Part shown: piece by piece, positions 1 through 8,960 of the stretch | How positions within the stretch are numbered: the stretch's first letter is position 1 | Layout: each line of letters starts with the position of its first letter | NCBI GenBank assembly: GCA_016705365.1 | Contig: JADIYI010000009.1 | Location: 620,001 to 684,000, forward strand | Direction: 5' to 3' | Length of the DNA: 64,000 nt | DNA from: Gammaproteobacteria bacterium | GTDB lineage: Bacteria > Pseudomonadota > Gammaproteobacteria > Pseudomonadales > UBA5518 | Translations under genes and position numbers: made by a program | Notes under the pieces: model-generated | Database searches by the model: none | What the model was told of the DNA's origin: nothing | The model's input: only the letters and a program-made list of their open reading frames with translations

Positions 1-1273
1 GCACGTCTTTCAGCACGTCGAAACCGCCCGCCATGTCGCCGTAAAGCGTCGAATAGCCGACTGCCATTTCGCTCTTGTTGCCGGTCGTGAGCACCAGGCA
101 ACCCTTCTTGTTCGAGATCGCCATCAGCAGCACTCCACGACAGCGCGCCTGGATGTTCTGCTCGGTCACGTCGACCGCGCAGCCTGCAAACTCCTCGCTC
201 AGCGCGCTCACGAAGGCCTCGTACATCGGCTCGATGGAGATGCTCCGGTAGCGCACGCCAAGGCCCGCGGCCTGCGCCGCCGCATCCTCGATACTCATCC
301 CCGCCGTGTAGCGAAACGGCATCATCACGGCCTCCACCCGCTCGGCGCCGAGCGCATCGACCGCCAGCGCCAGTGTCAGCGCCGAGTCGATGCCACCGGA
401 CAGCCCCAGCACCACACCCTTGAAGCGATTCTTGTTGACGTAATCACGCACCCCGGTGACCAGCGCCTGGTAGACCAGCGCCCGATCCCCGGGCTCAGGC
501 TCCTGCAGACCCTGCTCGAGCAATACCCGACCCGCCGCATCGCGACCGATACGCACCGGAAACAGACCTTCGGCAAAGTGCGGCGCCAGCACTGCAAGCC
601 CGCCGTCGCGCCCGATCGCCATGGAACCCCCGTCGAACACCAGCTCATCCTGGCCGCCGACCTGGTTCACATAGAGGATGGCGACATCGCCGGCCAACGC
701 GCGGCGCTCGACGATCCGCAGTCGCTCGCGGTGCTTGCCGAGGTGATAGGGGGAGGCATTGATGTTGAGCAGTATTTCAGCGCCAGCCTCGACCGCCATC
801 GCGGTCGGACGCTCGTGCCAGATGTCTTCGCACACCGACAACGCGAACCTGAATCCACCGATCTCGACCACACGGGGCTGCACTCCCGCGACGAAATAGC
901 GCTTCTCGTCGAATACCTCGTAGTTCGGCAACTCCATCTTCCCGTAGGCAGCCACCAGCTTGCCACCCTTGAACAAGCCCGCCACGTTCTCCAGGCCACC
1001 CGCGCCGCGCGACGGATAGCCGAGCAGCACCCACACATCCGGCAACTCCCGCCGCAAACCCTCGAGCGCGCGCTCGACGCGAAGCCCGATGCTGGCGCGC
1101 AGCAACAGGTCTTCGGGAGGATAACCAGTGAGCGCGAGTTCCGGGAAAACCACCACATCGGCCCGGTGCAACTCCACGGCACGCCGGCTTTGCGCAAGGA
1201 TGAGACGGGCGTTGCCCTCGATGTCTCCCACCAGTGGATTGATCTGGGCCATCACAACCGTGATCTGCGTCAT
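1..1273 (-). CDS. nadE: Glutamine-dependent NAD+ synthetase, 3' part outside the window
   Basis: Makes NAD+ from deamido-NAD+, ATP and glutamine in the cytoplasm. The reverse-strand protein begins MTQITVVMAQINPLVGDIEGNA and shows an N-terminal carbon-nitrogen hydrolase (glutaminase) domain. The catalytic Glu lies in VVVFPELALTGY, the Lys in GKMELPNY and the Cys in SVCEDIWHERP. The C-terminal synthetase domain has the ATP-pyrophosphatase loop GLSGGIDSAL. The gene runs off the left edge, so about 424 codons of an expected ~540 are visible. It is divergent from the small zinc-ribbon gene, with 140 bp between the two starts. Identity is very secure; only the end is missing. Confidence 0.96.
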   Translation of the reverse strand, partial: MTQITVVMAQINPLVGDIEGNARLILAQSRRAVELHRADVVVFPELALTGYPPEDLLLRASIGLRVERALEGLRRELPDVWVLLGYPSRGAGGLENVAGLFKGGKLVAAYGKMELPNYEVFDEKRYFVAGVQPRVVEIGGFRFALSVCEDIWHERPTAMAVEAGAEILLNINASPYHLGKHRERLRIVERRALAGDVAILYVNQVGGQDELVFDGGSMAIGRDGGLAVLAPHFAEGLFPVRIGRDAAGRVLLEQGLQEPEPGDRALVYQALVTGVRDYVNKNRFKGVVLGLSGGIDSALTLALAVDALGAERVEAVMMPFRYTAGMSIEDAAAQAAGLGVRYRSISIEPMYEAFVSALSEEFAGCAVDVTEQNIQARCRGVLLMAISNKKGCLVLTTGNKSEMAVGYSTLYGDMAGGFDVLKDV

Positions 1274-1413
1274 CGACAAACACATCCTGAATGAACCGGG
1301 AGCGCGCGCATTGTCCCGTAAACAGGGTCATGCAGGCAAAGCGCCGCAGCAGTTCACATCTGCCGGGCGGAGCGCTACGCTGTAAGCATGTGCCACACCC
1401 TGCGGTAAGACCG

Positions 1414-1659
1414 ATGATCCTGATTCGCCTGCTGTTTTTCGCGCTCATCGCGTTTCTTGCCTATCGCATCTATCGCCTGCTGATCACGCCGCGCCGCGCC
1501 GACCCTGACCCTGCCCGGCTGAACGGAGAGGAAATAGTGCGCTGCACCCAATGCAATCTGCATGTGCCCAGGTCCTCGGCGCTCGCCCACGAGCAGCACT
1601 GGTACTGCTCGCGGGAACACCGGGATCTGCATCTTGCCGCAAACAGGCAGGAGCCCTGA
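1414..1659 (+). CDS. PP0621-family small membrane/zinc-ribbon protein
   Basis: Small protein of 81 residues. One N-terminal hydrophobic helix (ILIRLLFFALIAFLAYRIY) is followed by a short basic linker and a cysteine-rich tail with CTQCNLHVP and WYCSREH, which looks like a four-ligand zinc site. This matches the PP0621 family, which has no known function and commonly sits just upstream of pilS in pseudomonads. I start at the ATG before the hydrophobic helix, because the longer upstream extension has no family-like sequence. The pilS start follows three bases after the stop, so co-transcription is likely. Confidence 0.8.
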   Translation: MILIRLLFFALIAFLAYRIYRLLITPRRADPDPARLNGEEIVRCTQCNLHVPRSSALAHEQHWYCSREHRDLHLAANRQEP

Positions 1660-1662
1660 CGC

Positions 1663-3294
1663 GTGACGGGAGGCAGCGCTTCGGTACGCGAAAATCGCTA
1701 CGGCCTGCTGCGCATCTACAGTTACTACCGTTGCGCGCTGGCGCTGCTGCTGTTGCTGGTGTATTTCGCCTTCAGCCGCGACGCGGGTGCCCAACCCTTC
1801 CTTCCGTTCCTCTACCTCGGGACCGCGATTCCCTACGCGATTCTCAACCTGGTGGCGTTGGTGGTGGTCCTCGCCAGGCCGCGCCGCCCGCGTCCCCGCC
1901 ACCTGTTCCTGATGCTGGTAATGGATATCGCGGCACTGGTGCTGATCACCCATGCCAGCGGTGGCATCGACACCGGCTTCACCATCCTGCTGATGGTAAC
2001 GATCGCGGCGGCCGCGATTTTCGTGCCCGGACAGATCGCGACGCTGGTCGCCGCGGTGGCAAGCCTGGCGGTCCTGTTCGATGCGCTGTACCTGATGCTG
2101 CGCTACGACAGTGGCGTGGGCGCGCTGTTCTCGGCTGGCCTGCTGGGGATGCTGCTGTTCGCGAGCTCGCTGCTGGCGCAACGATTGGCGGCACGGCTGG
2201 AAAGCAGCCAGGAACTCGCGCGGGAGAAAGCCGGCGAGGTAATCGGCCTGCAGCGCCTGAACCAGTTGATCGTGCAACGGATGCGTACCGGCATCGTGTT
2301 CATCGACGCCGACGACCGGGTGCGCATCGCGAACGAATCGGCGGCGAAACTGCTCGCCGTCGGCGTGCACGAGATCGCCGACCGGGGCAGTTCGCTGCCG
2401 CTTGGTGTCAGTACCCCGCTCGCCGCATGGCGCCGCGACGCGCGCCACGCCCCGGCGCCGTTGCGCCTGAACGAAAACGGCCCGCTGGTACAGCTCGCGT
2501 TCACCCGTATCCACGCACCCAGCAGCGACGGCACGCTGATATTCGCCGAAGATTTCTCGCAGATCGCGCAGCAGGCGCAGCAGCTCAAGCTCGCTTCGCT
2601 CGGCCGGCTCACCGCCAGCATTGCCCATGAGATCCGCAATCCTCTCGGCTCGATCAGTCATGCAGCGCAACTGCTGCGCGAATCCGCGCACCTGCCCGAC
2701 GAGGATGCACGCCTCGTGGACATCGTGATCGGCAATGCCAAGCGTACCAATGACGTGATAGAGAGCGTGCTCACGATGTCGCGCGGCCATCAGCCGCGCC
2801 CGGAGCAATTCGATCTCGGCCACTGGCTGGCACGATTTGTCGAGGAGCTGCGCATGCGCGACGCCGAAGTCTCGCCGGCAATCCGCTACGCGCTCGATCC
2901 ACGCAACATCATGGTTCGCGTCGACCCGATCCATTTGCGCCAGGTCCTCAACAACCTGTGCGAGAACGGTCTGCGCTACAGCCTGCGCGCCACGGGCGTT
3001 GCGTCGCTGCGTCTCAAAGGCGCCTGCGACCGGGAAACCGGGCTGAGCCATCTCGACGTGATCGACCAGGGCAAGGGCATACCCGAACACAGCGCATCCA
3101 ACGTGTTCGAGCCGTTCTTTACCACCGAAACCAGTGGCACCGGACTGGGCCTGTATCTCGCGCGTGAACTGTGCGAAGCCAATCAGATCCGGCTCGAGTA
3201 TCGCAACGATGCAGCACACGGCAGTTGCTTTCGCCTGAACTTTCCACACCCCGAACGACGCGCCATCATGGACCCCGAACTGAGACAAGCATGA
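1663..3294 (+). CDS. pilS: PilS, sensor histidine kinase of the type IV pilus system
   Basis: Inner-membrane kinase that phosphorylates PilR to control pilin transcription. The first ~180 residues hold about six hydrophobic segments, the compact PilS sensor. A PAS-like region follows (around residues 205-300). The HisKA segment GRLTASIAHEIRNPL puts the phospho-accepting His near residue 322. The C-terminal ATPase has NLCENGLRY (N box), DQGKGIP (G1) and TGLGLYLAREL (G2). The start is GTG, three bases after the previous stop. The stop overlaps the pilR start (ATGA). Length of 543 residues is normal for the family. Confidence 0.95.
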   Translation: MTGGSASVRENRYGLLRIYSYYRCALALLLLLVYFAFSRDAGAQPFLPFLYLGTAIPYAILNLVALVVVLARPRRPRPRHLFLMLVMDIAALVLITHASGGIDTGFTILLMVTIAAAAIFVPGQIATLVAAVASLAVLFDALYLMLRYDSGVGALFSAGLLGMLLFASSLLAQRLAARLESSQELAREKAGEVIGLQRLNQLIVQRMRTGIVFIDADDRVRIANESAAKLLAVGVHEIADRGSSLPLGVSTPLAAWRRDARHAPAPLRLNENGPLVQLAFTRIHAPSSDGTLIFAEDFSQIAQQAQQLKLASLGRLTASIAHEIRNPLGSISHAAQLLRESAHLPDEDARLVDIVIGNAKRTNDVIESVLTMSRGHQPRPEQFDLGHWLARFVEELRMRDAEVSPAIRYALDPRNIMVRVDPIHLRQVLNNLCENGLRYSLRATGVASLRLKGACDRETGLSHLDVIDQGKGIPEHSASNVFEPFFTTETSGTGLGLYLARELCEANQIRLEYRNDAAHGSCFRLNFPHPERRAIMDPELRQA

Positions 3295-4649
3295 GCACTC
3301 CCGCCATCCTGATCGTCGACGACGAACCCGATATTCGCGAACTTCTCGCGATGACCATCCGCCGCATGGGGTTCGAGGCATTCTGCGCCGACAACCTCGA
3401 AGGCGCCCGCCGCCAGCTCGAACGGCGGCGCTTCGATTTCTGCCTGACCGACATGAAACTCCCGGATGGCAGCGGGCTCGAACTGATCCAGCATATCCAG
3501 CAACAGCACGCGGGATTGCCGGTAGCGGTGATCACCGCCTACGGAAGCGTGGACCTCGCGATCGAATCGATGAAAACCGGGGCGTTCGATTTCCTGTCCA
3601 AACCGATCGACATAGAGCGGCTGCGCGCGCTGGTAAGCAATGCCCTGCGGCTGAACGTGGCGGAGGAACTGCACTACCCCGAACAGGTACAACTGCTCGG
3701 TGAAACCGAGCCGGTCGCCCATTTGCGCCAGCAGATCATCAAGCTCGCGCGCAGCCAGGCACCGGTCTACATCACCGGCGAATCGGGCACCGGCAAGGAA
3801 CTGGTGGCACGCCTGATCCACGCCAACGGGCCGCGGGCAAGCCAGTCCTTCGTCCCGGTCAATTGCGGCGCCATCCCCACGGAACTCATGGAGAGTGAAT
3901 TCTTCGGCCATCGCAAGGGCAGTTTCACCGGCGCGATCAGCGACAAGCATGGCCTGTTCCTGGCGGCGCAGGGGGGCACGCTGTTTCTCGACGAGGTGGG
4001 CGACCTGCCGCTGGCAATGCAGGTCAAGCTGCTGCGTGCAATACAGGAAAAGACGATTCGACCGGTTGGCGCCGAGCAGGAAATCCGCGTGGATGTCCGG
4101 GTTCTCAGCGCCACCCACAAGAACCTCGCGGCCGAGGTCGAAAACGGCCATTTTCGCAGCGATCTTTTCTACCGCATCAACGTGATCGAGCTTGGCGTTC
4201 CCAGCCTGCGCGAACGCAGCGCCGATATTCCGCTGCTCGCGGAATTCTGCGTCAGCCGCCTTGCCACCGATTACGGCGTCGCCGCGCCACGACTGCACGA
4301 AGACGCGCTCGTGGCGCTGCAGGCATACGGTTTTCCGGGTAATGTCCGCGAGCTCGAAAACATCCTCGAGCGCGCCTTCACGTTACGCGAAGACAACATG
4401 ATCCGCGCGCGCGACCTGCGTCTGCCGACCGGTGCGGCAATCGAAACCGGCGATCCGGTTGCCGGGCTTGCGACCCACTACGACTCCGGATCTGGCGTGA
4501 GCCTCGAGCACTTCCTGGAAGATATCGAGCGCCGTGCCATCACCCGCGCGCTCGAGCAGGAACGCTGGAACCGCACCGCCGCAGCCAAACGCCTCGGCAT
4601 GACGTTCCGCTCGTTGCGCTATCGCCTCAAAAAGCTCGGCATCGACTGA
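3291..4649 (+). CDS. pilR: PilR, sigma54-dependent response regulator
   Basis: NtrC-type activator that, once phosphorylated by PilS, drives sigma54 transcription of pilA. It has 452 residues. The receiver domain has the acidic pair D10/D11 and phospho-acceptor D54 (LTDMKLPDG). The AAA+ domain has Walker A GESGTGKE, the sigma54-contact loop GSFTGA (a variant of GAFTGA) and a Walker B region GTLFLDEVGDLP. A Fis-type helix-turn-helix ends the protein (RTAAAKRLGMTFRSLRYRLKKL). The ATGA start overlaps the pilS stop, so the two are translationally coupled. A matching sigma54 promoter is present ahead of pilA in this same window. Confidence 0.96.
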   Translation: MSTPAILIVDDEPDIRELLAMTIRRMGFEAFCADNLEGARRQLERRRFDFCLTDMKLPDGSGLELIQHIQQQHAGLPVAVITAYGSVDLAIESMKTGAFDFLSKPIDIERLRALVSNALRLNVAEELHYPEQVQLLGETEPVAHLRQQIIKLARSQAPVYITGESGTGKELVARLIHANGPRASQSFVPVNCGAIPTELMESEFFGHRKGSFTGAISDKHGLFLAAQGGTLFLDEVGDLPLAMQVKLLRAIQEKTIRPVGAEQEIRVDVRVLSATHKNLAAEVENGHFRSDLFYRINVIELGVPSLRERSADIPLLAEFCVSRLATDYGVAAPRLHEDALVALQAYGFPGNVRELENILERAFTLREDNMIRARDLRLPTGAAIETGDPVAGLATHYDSGSGVSLEHFLEDIERRAITRALEQERWNRTAAAKRLGMTFRSLRYRLKKLGID

Positions 4650-4813
4650 GCCGCTGCTCCGCCGCTCCCGCGCCCTGGTCCCGACTCCGCTGCGGCCTGC
4701 ATTTCCTGCTTTCCCGCCGGTGCCCGCAGCGGTCCCGATCCTTGCCTTTCGCCACAGAAAAGATCCGATATTTCCTACAGACATTCGTGAACCAGGTCGC
4801 TAAGGTTGACCTC

Positions 4814-5007
4814 GCACGCAAGGATGCGTGCAACTCCAGGGATGGAGAAACTCATGGACGAGGCGCAGGGCCGAGGAGTCTCACCCGGCCCAGACCACGC
4901 TGCCATGGCTGGCCAACCAGGGAACGGCGGCCAGGTAACCATGGCAGCGGAGGTTTCAGTCCATCTTCCCGGGGTGCGGCACAACATCAGGGATGGAGGG
5001 CTTCACA
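4814..5007 (+). promoter_or_regulatory. Structured leader upstream of fimT (possible regulatory RNA)
   Basis: The 358 bp between pilR and fimT hold no convincing gene. The last ~190 bp are rich in inverted repeats: GCACGC/GCGTGC (4814-4831), CTCCA-GGGA-TGGAG (4834-4847), GGGCCG/CGGCCC (4868-4891), and a long imperfect hairpin with arms 4898-4914 and 4929-4949 (CGCTGCCATGG paired with CCATGGCAGCG). The 11-mer CAGGGATGGAG occurs at both ends of the leader (4837 and 4988). The second copy overlaps the ribosome-binding site of fimT, and CCATC at 4961 could pair with GATGG there. I do not recognise a known RNA family. Function is inferred from structure only. Confidence 0.4.
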
Positions 5008-5595
5008 ATGAGCCACACGGACCCAGGGACGGGTCGAATCGCGCACGGGTTCACGCTGGTGGAACTCCTGGTGGCGCTGTCGATCCTGTGCGTACTGCTC
5101 GGCATCTCCCTGCCGGGAATGCATGATTTCACGGCACGCAATCACGCCAATAATTCCATGCTGCAATTGCGCGGGCTGCTGGGGCTCGCCCGCCAGAGCG
5201 CAATCACGATGCACCGCGACGTCACCCTGTGTGGCACCAGCGACGGCGTGCTGTGTGCAGCGCTCTGGGACGGCAAACCGACGCTCGTCTTTGTCGACTC
5301 GAACAGTAACCGGCAGGCCGACCTCGGCGAGCGCATCGTGCTGGTATCCGAACTCACCCGCAGCGGCGAGATTCGCTGGCGCGCCTCGGGTGGCCGCAAT
5401 TACCTGCGCTACCGTCCAGACGGCGGCGTAGGGGAATACGGCAACTTCACCTATTGCCCGCGTGACGCCGATCCGCGCCATGCGCGGCAACTCGTTCTGA
5501 GCGCGACCGGGCGCCCGCGTTCGTCTGTCGATACCAATGGCGATGGAATCGTCGAGGACCGCGACGGCAAACCGCTGGCCTGTGCCGGCGCTTGA
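5008..5595 (+). CDS. fimT: FimT/GspH-family minor pseudopilin
   Basis: Type IV pilus minor pilin of 195 residues. The class III leader MSHTDPGTGRIAHG is cut before FTLVELLVALS, with Glu at +5. The ATG at 5008 is chosen because GGAGGG lies seven bases upstream; an in-frame ATG five codons earlier lies inside that region. The C-terminal GspH-type domain contains VDSNSNRQADLGE and ends with DTNGDGIVEDRDG, both resembling calcium-binding loops. It follows pilSR on the same strand, as in Pseudomonas, but converges on pilY1, which comes from the other strand. FimT and FimU are close paralogues, so the exact name carries some doubt. Confidence 0.85.
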   Translation: MSHTDPGTGRIAHGFTLVELLVALSILCVLLGISLPGMHDFTARNHANNSMLQLRGLLGLARQSAITMHRDVTLCGTSDGVLCAALWDGKPTLVFVDSNSNRQADLGERIVLVSELTRSGEIRWRASGGRNYLRYRPDGGVGEYGNFTYCPRDADPRHARQLVLSATGRPRSSVDTNGDGIVEDRDGKPLACAGA

Positions 5596-5838
5596 ACCCC
5601 GCACCTCGTCACGGACCAATCATCGATATCACTCTGCGGCAGTGCCAGACCCGAAGAACCGGCGACGGCGCCGCCGCAGCTTTGCTGACCGCCAATCCGG
5701 TTCGCGGGACCTTCGAAATCGCACCGTACCGCCCTGCACCCGCCCCCCCCGGATCGAGCGCCTTCTGCGTCAGCCCTGCGCAACGCTGCCATCCTGCCTT
5801 ATGGCGGGACGCGGAACAGCGTTCGACCGGCAATGTGC

Positions 5839-8800
5839 TCATTGCTCGATATGCCAGTAAACCCGGGTAGTCGGCTGATCGAACGAGGTGGTGACGGACG
5901 GGTCCATCACCTCGAACGGTGAGCTGGCGCTGCCGCCGATCAGGATCGGGACCGTCGTCCCGTCATCGAGCGTGACGCTGCCGGCTACCGGTGAAGGTGG
6001 CAGTCCGTCGCCGGTGAGATGCTCGAAACGCTCCTCACCGGTGAGCGGCGCGGCGTTGAGGTAATTCACATTGTACACGTTGGCGGTTCCCAGTCCCGAG
6101 CCGCAGGATCCTGCGACCGGGGCAGGTGGCTGCGAGGTGCTGAACGTTACCCGGTTGGATACCGTGATTGCGGCAGTCACCACCTGCTCCGTGGCCGCCA
6201 GGCCCAGGTACCAGCCTTTGCCTGCGGCCAGGTCCGAGTTGCCTGGCGTTGCGCTCGACAGTACCGGCGTCAGCGAACCGAGACACAGCAGATCGACCCC
6301 ACAGGCACCGCCGCCCGAGCTTTCCTCGCTCAACCAGGAAGTGTTGGCCGGCGTGTCGCGAACCGCGAAAAAATAATTTTTCACGCCGGCGGTGGCGGCA
6401 TAACGCAGCAGCGGCTTTTCCCGATCACCCGAGCCGACCAGGATCATGAAAGAACCGCGGTCCTCGACCACATCGGGTGCGAACAGGAACTTGCGGTTTG
6501 CCGCACAGCTTGCGCTCGTGGCACAGCCGAGCGAGGCCACCCGGGTGATGGTCCAGTCGGCCGGCGCACTCTCGCCAAACGGGCTGGTGGCGCTCCCACC
6601 CGCACCGACACCACCGATCCGATAGAGATTGCCGCCGGTGTCCGCGGCATAGGCATAACGCGCCAGGCCACTGACGGCATCCGGCACCACGGTGATTCCA
6701 CCCGCCACGCTGCGCTCGGTATCCATGACTTTCAGCAGGGCCCCGGTTTCAGCATCGAGCACATAGATCTTGTTACCCTTCGGCGTCGCGCAATCATGAT
6801 TGGCCATTCCGCTGTCCACGTCCTCGCAATCGTCGTAGCCGCCGCCCATCATCAACAGCGCCGAGGTGCCGGATCCGTGCCCTGCGGCATGCATCGTTAC
6901 CGCCGGCGACCAGGTTTGTCCGATGCCACTGAAATCCAGCGCGCCGGAAACCGTGCAACCGCTATCGTCGCCGATAGCGGGGCAACCCACCTTCCACATC
7001 AGCGCCGGGGTGGACGGCGCCGACACGTCAAAGGCATACAGCGCGCGGCCGCCGCGGCGCATACCCGCATAGACAAATACCTTCGCGATGCCGGCAATGG
7101 CGCCCTGGAACGCGGTAATCGGTCCATCCATGCCATAGGCCTTGGGCTGCGCACCGGGAACGCTGCTGCCGGGGTAGTCGATGGCAATGGTGTTGTCGCG
7201 AATCCGCTTGATCTTGCCGTAGAACTCCGGCGCCATGAAGGACCACAATTCGCCACCCGGCCCCACCGGGCCGATATCCGTGCCGCGGTTGCCATTGATG
7301 GCGCGCAACATGCCATCGTTGCCCCCGTAGAACACCACCACTCGAGGGCTTGTGTCACTGCCGAAATCGATCGCCAGCGGGCGCGAATGCACCACATCGC
7401 CGTGCAGCGATGGACGCATCTCGGCCGTGGTTATCCCATCGATGTCCTCGTCGAAGTTGTCGAGGCCGCGCGCCCAGTCGATGAGGGCCTCTTTCTCGGC
7501 CAAACTCGCGGCACCGAGCAACTCCCCGGTGATTTCACTGTTCGAGGTATCAAAGGACGTCAGCGCGGTACAGGAGTCAAAATCCGCCGAACAGGTGTGC
7601 ACGTCGCGGGTGACGGCACTGCGCAGCACATGAGCCTGAGCGCCTTTCTCGACGACCGGACCATCCGGCGAGTTGGATGCATCCGATCCGCTCACCGCAA
7701 GGCAGGAACCCGAGGGGCTGAAGGCCCAGTATGTATCGGTCGTGGCGGGCGTCCAGAAACTGCGCGCGCAGCCCGTCATGAATCCGGTACCGCTGTCGAG
7801 CGCCGGCTCGTCACGGGAATCGAGCAACCTGGGGGATCCGTCGAGCAGGCCGATCTTGTAGTGCTTGAGATTGCCCAGCCAGCGCGACAGGCCATTTTCA
7901 TCGGGACGGAACATGCCGATGAATACCTCGTTGAGCAAGGTACTCCGGGTATGGGCGCTGGCCGGCAGGCTCGGCGACGCAAATACGCTGTTGACCGCCT
8001 GGATCTCGCCAAATGCCACGTTCAGCGCATCGGCGATCGCGGTGCCCGAGGCCGCAACGTCAAAGTATTTCCCCCCACTGACGGCCGCCATGCTCCTGAG
8101 CAGTGCGCTCCAACCGGGCCCGTTCCCGTCGCTGGCGCGATTCACATCGATGGTATAGGTGGTGAGCCCGAGAGCGTCCTGCTTCATCCAGCGCGCCCAT
8201 TCGTCGGCAATATTGTCCTGCGCATCAGCGGGCGAGAGCGGAATGGCGATCGTGCTGCCCCCTGCGGCGGCGAGCTGCGCGCTCGCCAGCGAATTGTCGA
8301 TGACGTTGTGATGAAGCGCGCTGTTGCTGATATAGACAATGAAATTTCTCGCGCAAGCGCTCGTGACCGGACTCACATAGGGCGATCCGGCTTTAGAGAG
8401 CAGTGCGTTACCACTCAACGCATAAACCGCGTTGGATCGGGAGCTGCCCGAACTGTTGCCGCGATAGTCCGTCCTGTCCTTGTTGTTTCCCGAATGAGGC
8501 GCCAGGCCTGAAAAATAGAAATAGGCTTCGGCCATCGTCATTGCGAGACTGCCACGCGCGGATTGGTCGGCATTCTTGTCCAGGCTGTCGATCAGCGCCG
8601 CGTACCGGGTCTGGTTGTCGCTGTCCAACAGCCTGACCGCTGCCCGGACATAGCCGCCAGCCACGTTCGAGTTGTCGGCACCGGTTTCGCCGAACATCAT
8701 CAAACCGACCCGGAACCGCTCGGGCGGGAGAGTGCCCAGGACTTTCGACAGCGCGGCCATTTCGTTGTCGAACGCCGCATCCCAGTTGGCCGTGTTGTCG

Positions 8801-8934
8801 AGGATGACCAGCACATTGGGCACTTCCGCGGCACCAGGTGGTACACCCGCGAACAGATCGATATCCTCGGCCGCAGCCGGCATATGCCCGGCGATCTGGG
8901 CCGCGAGCAAGGTGGCGATGAAACACTTTTTCAT
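5839..8934 (-). CDS. pilY1: PilY1, pilus-tip adhesin/assembly protein
   Basis: Large secreted type IV pilus protein, 1031 residues. A Sec signal (MKKCFIATLLAAQIAGHMPAAA) is followed by a von Willebrand A-like region beginning NVLVILDNTANWDAAF. Its metal site is degenerate compared with the DxSxS consensus. The C-terminal half is the conserved PilY1 beta-propeller, recognisable from VVVFYGGNDGMLRAING, VYAGMRRGGRALYAFDVSAP and GGGYDDCEDVDSG. A good ribosome-binding site (GGAGG) precedes the ATG. It is last in the leftward pilE-pilV-pilW-pilX-pilY1 operon. No separate pilY2 is visible. The 243 bp between its stop and that of fimT show no gene. Confidence 0.93.
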   Translation of the reverse strand: MKKCFIATLLAAQIAGHMPAAAEDIDLFAGVPPGAAEVPNVLVILDNTANWDAAFDNEMAALSKVLGTLPPERFRVGLMMFGETGADNSNVAGGYVRAAVRLLDSDNQTRYAALIDSLDKNADQSARGSLAMTMAEAYFYFSGLAPHSGNNKDRTDYRGNSSGSSRSNAVYALSGNALLSKAGSPYVSPVTSACARNFIVYISNSALHHNVIDNSLASAQLAAAGGSTIAIPLSPADAQDNIADEWARWMKQDALGLTTYTIDVNRASDGNGPGWSALLRSMAAVSGGKYFDVAASGTAIADALNVAFGEIQAVNSVFASPSLPASAHTRSTLLNEVFIGMFRPDENGLSRWLGNLKHYKIGLLDGSPRLLDSRDEPALDSGTGFMTGCARSFWTPATTDTYWAFSPSGSCLAVSGSDASNSPDGPVVEKGAQAHVLRSAVTRDVHTCSADFDSCTALTSFDTSNSEITGELLGAASLAEKEALIDWARGLDNFDEDIDGITTAEMRPSLHGDVVHSRPLAIDFGSDTSPRVVVFYGGNDGMLRAINGNRGTDIGPVGPGGELWSFMAPEFYGKIKRIRDNTIAIDYPGSSVPGAQPKAYGMDGPITAFQGAIAGIAKVFVYAGMRRGGRALYAFDVSAPSTPALMWKVGCPAIGDDSGCTVSGALDFSGIGQTWSPAVTMHAAGHGSGTSALLMMGGGYDDCEDVDSGMANHDCATPKGNKIYVLDAETGALLKVMDTERSVAGGITVVPDAVSGLARYAYAADTGGNLYRIGGVGAGGSATSPFGESAPADWTITRVASLGCATSASCAANRKFLFAPDVVEDRGSFMILVGSGDREKPLLRYAATAGVKNYFFAVRDTPANTSWLSEESSGGGACGVDLLCLGSLTPVLSSATPGNSDLAAGKGWYLGLAATEQVVTAAITVSNRVTFSTSQPPAPVAGSCGSGLGTANVYNVNYLNAAPLTGEERFEHLTGDGLPPSPVAGSVTLDDGTTVPILIGGSASSPFEVMDPSVTTSFDQPTTRVYWHIEQ

Positions 8935-8960
8935 GATGGATCCTCCCTGATGGTCCGCGC

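Noticed and set aside
4814..5007. Cyclic di-GMP (GEMM) riboswitch
   Set aside because: The position before a pilus gene is suggestive, but the conserved core and tetraloop-receptor pattern of GEMM-I could not be matched.
4742..5126. Short frames of 90-106 codons in the pilR-fimT gap
   Set aside because: Low-complexity Gly/Pro/Arg composition, no family features, and they run into fimT in a wrong frame. The structured-RNA reading fits better.
5592..5870. A 92-codon frame after fimT
   Set aside because: It extends into the 3' end of pilY1 on the other strand, is Pro/Arg/Ala-rich and has no recognisable motif.
6019..8511. An 830-codon open frame on the forward strand opposite pilY1, and similar long frames opposite pilS, ileS, groEL and pilB
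   Set aside because: They are antisense to well-recognised genes, are rich in Arg, Gln and His as expected of GC-rich shadows, and show no domain. The reverse reading explains the sequence fully.
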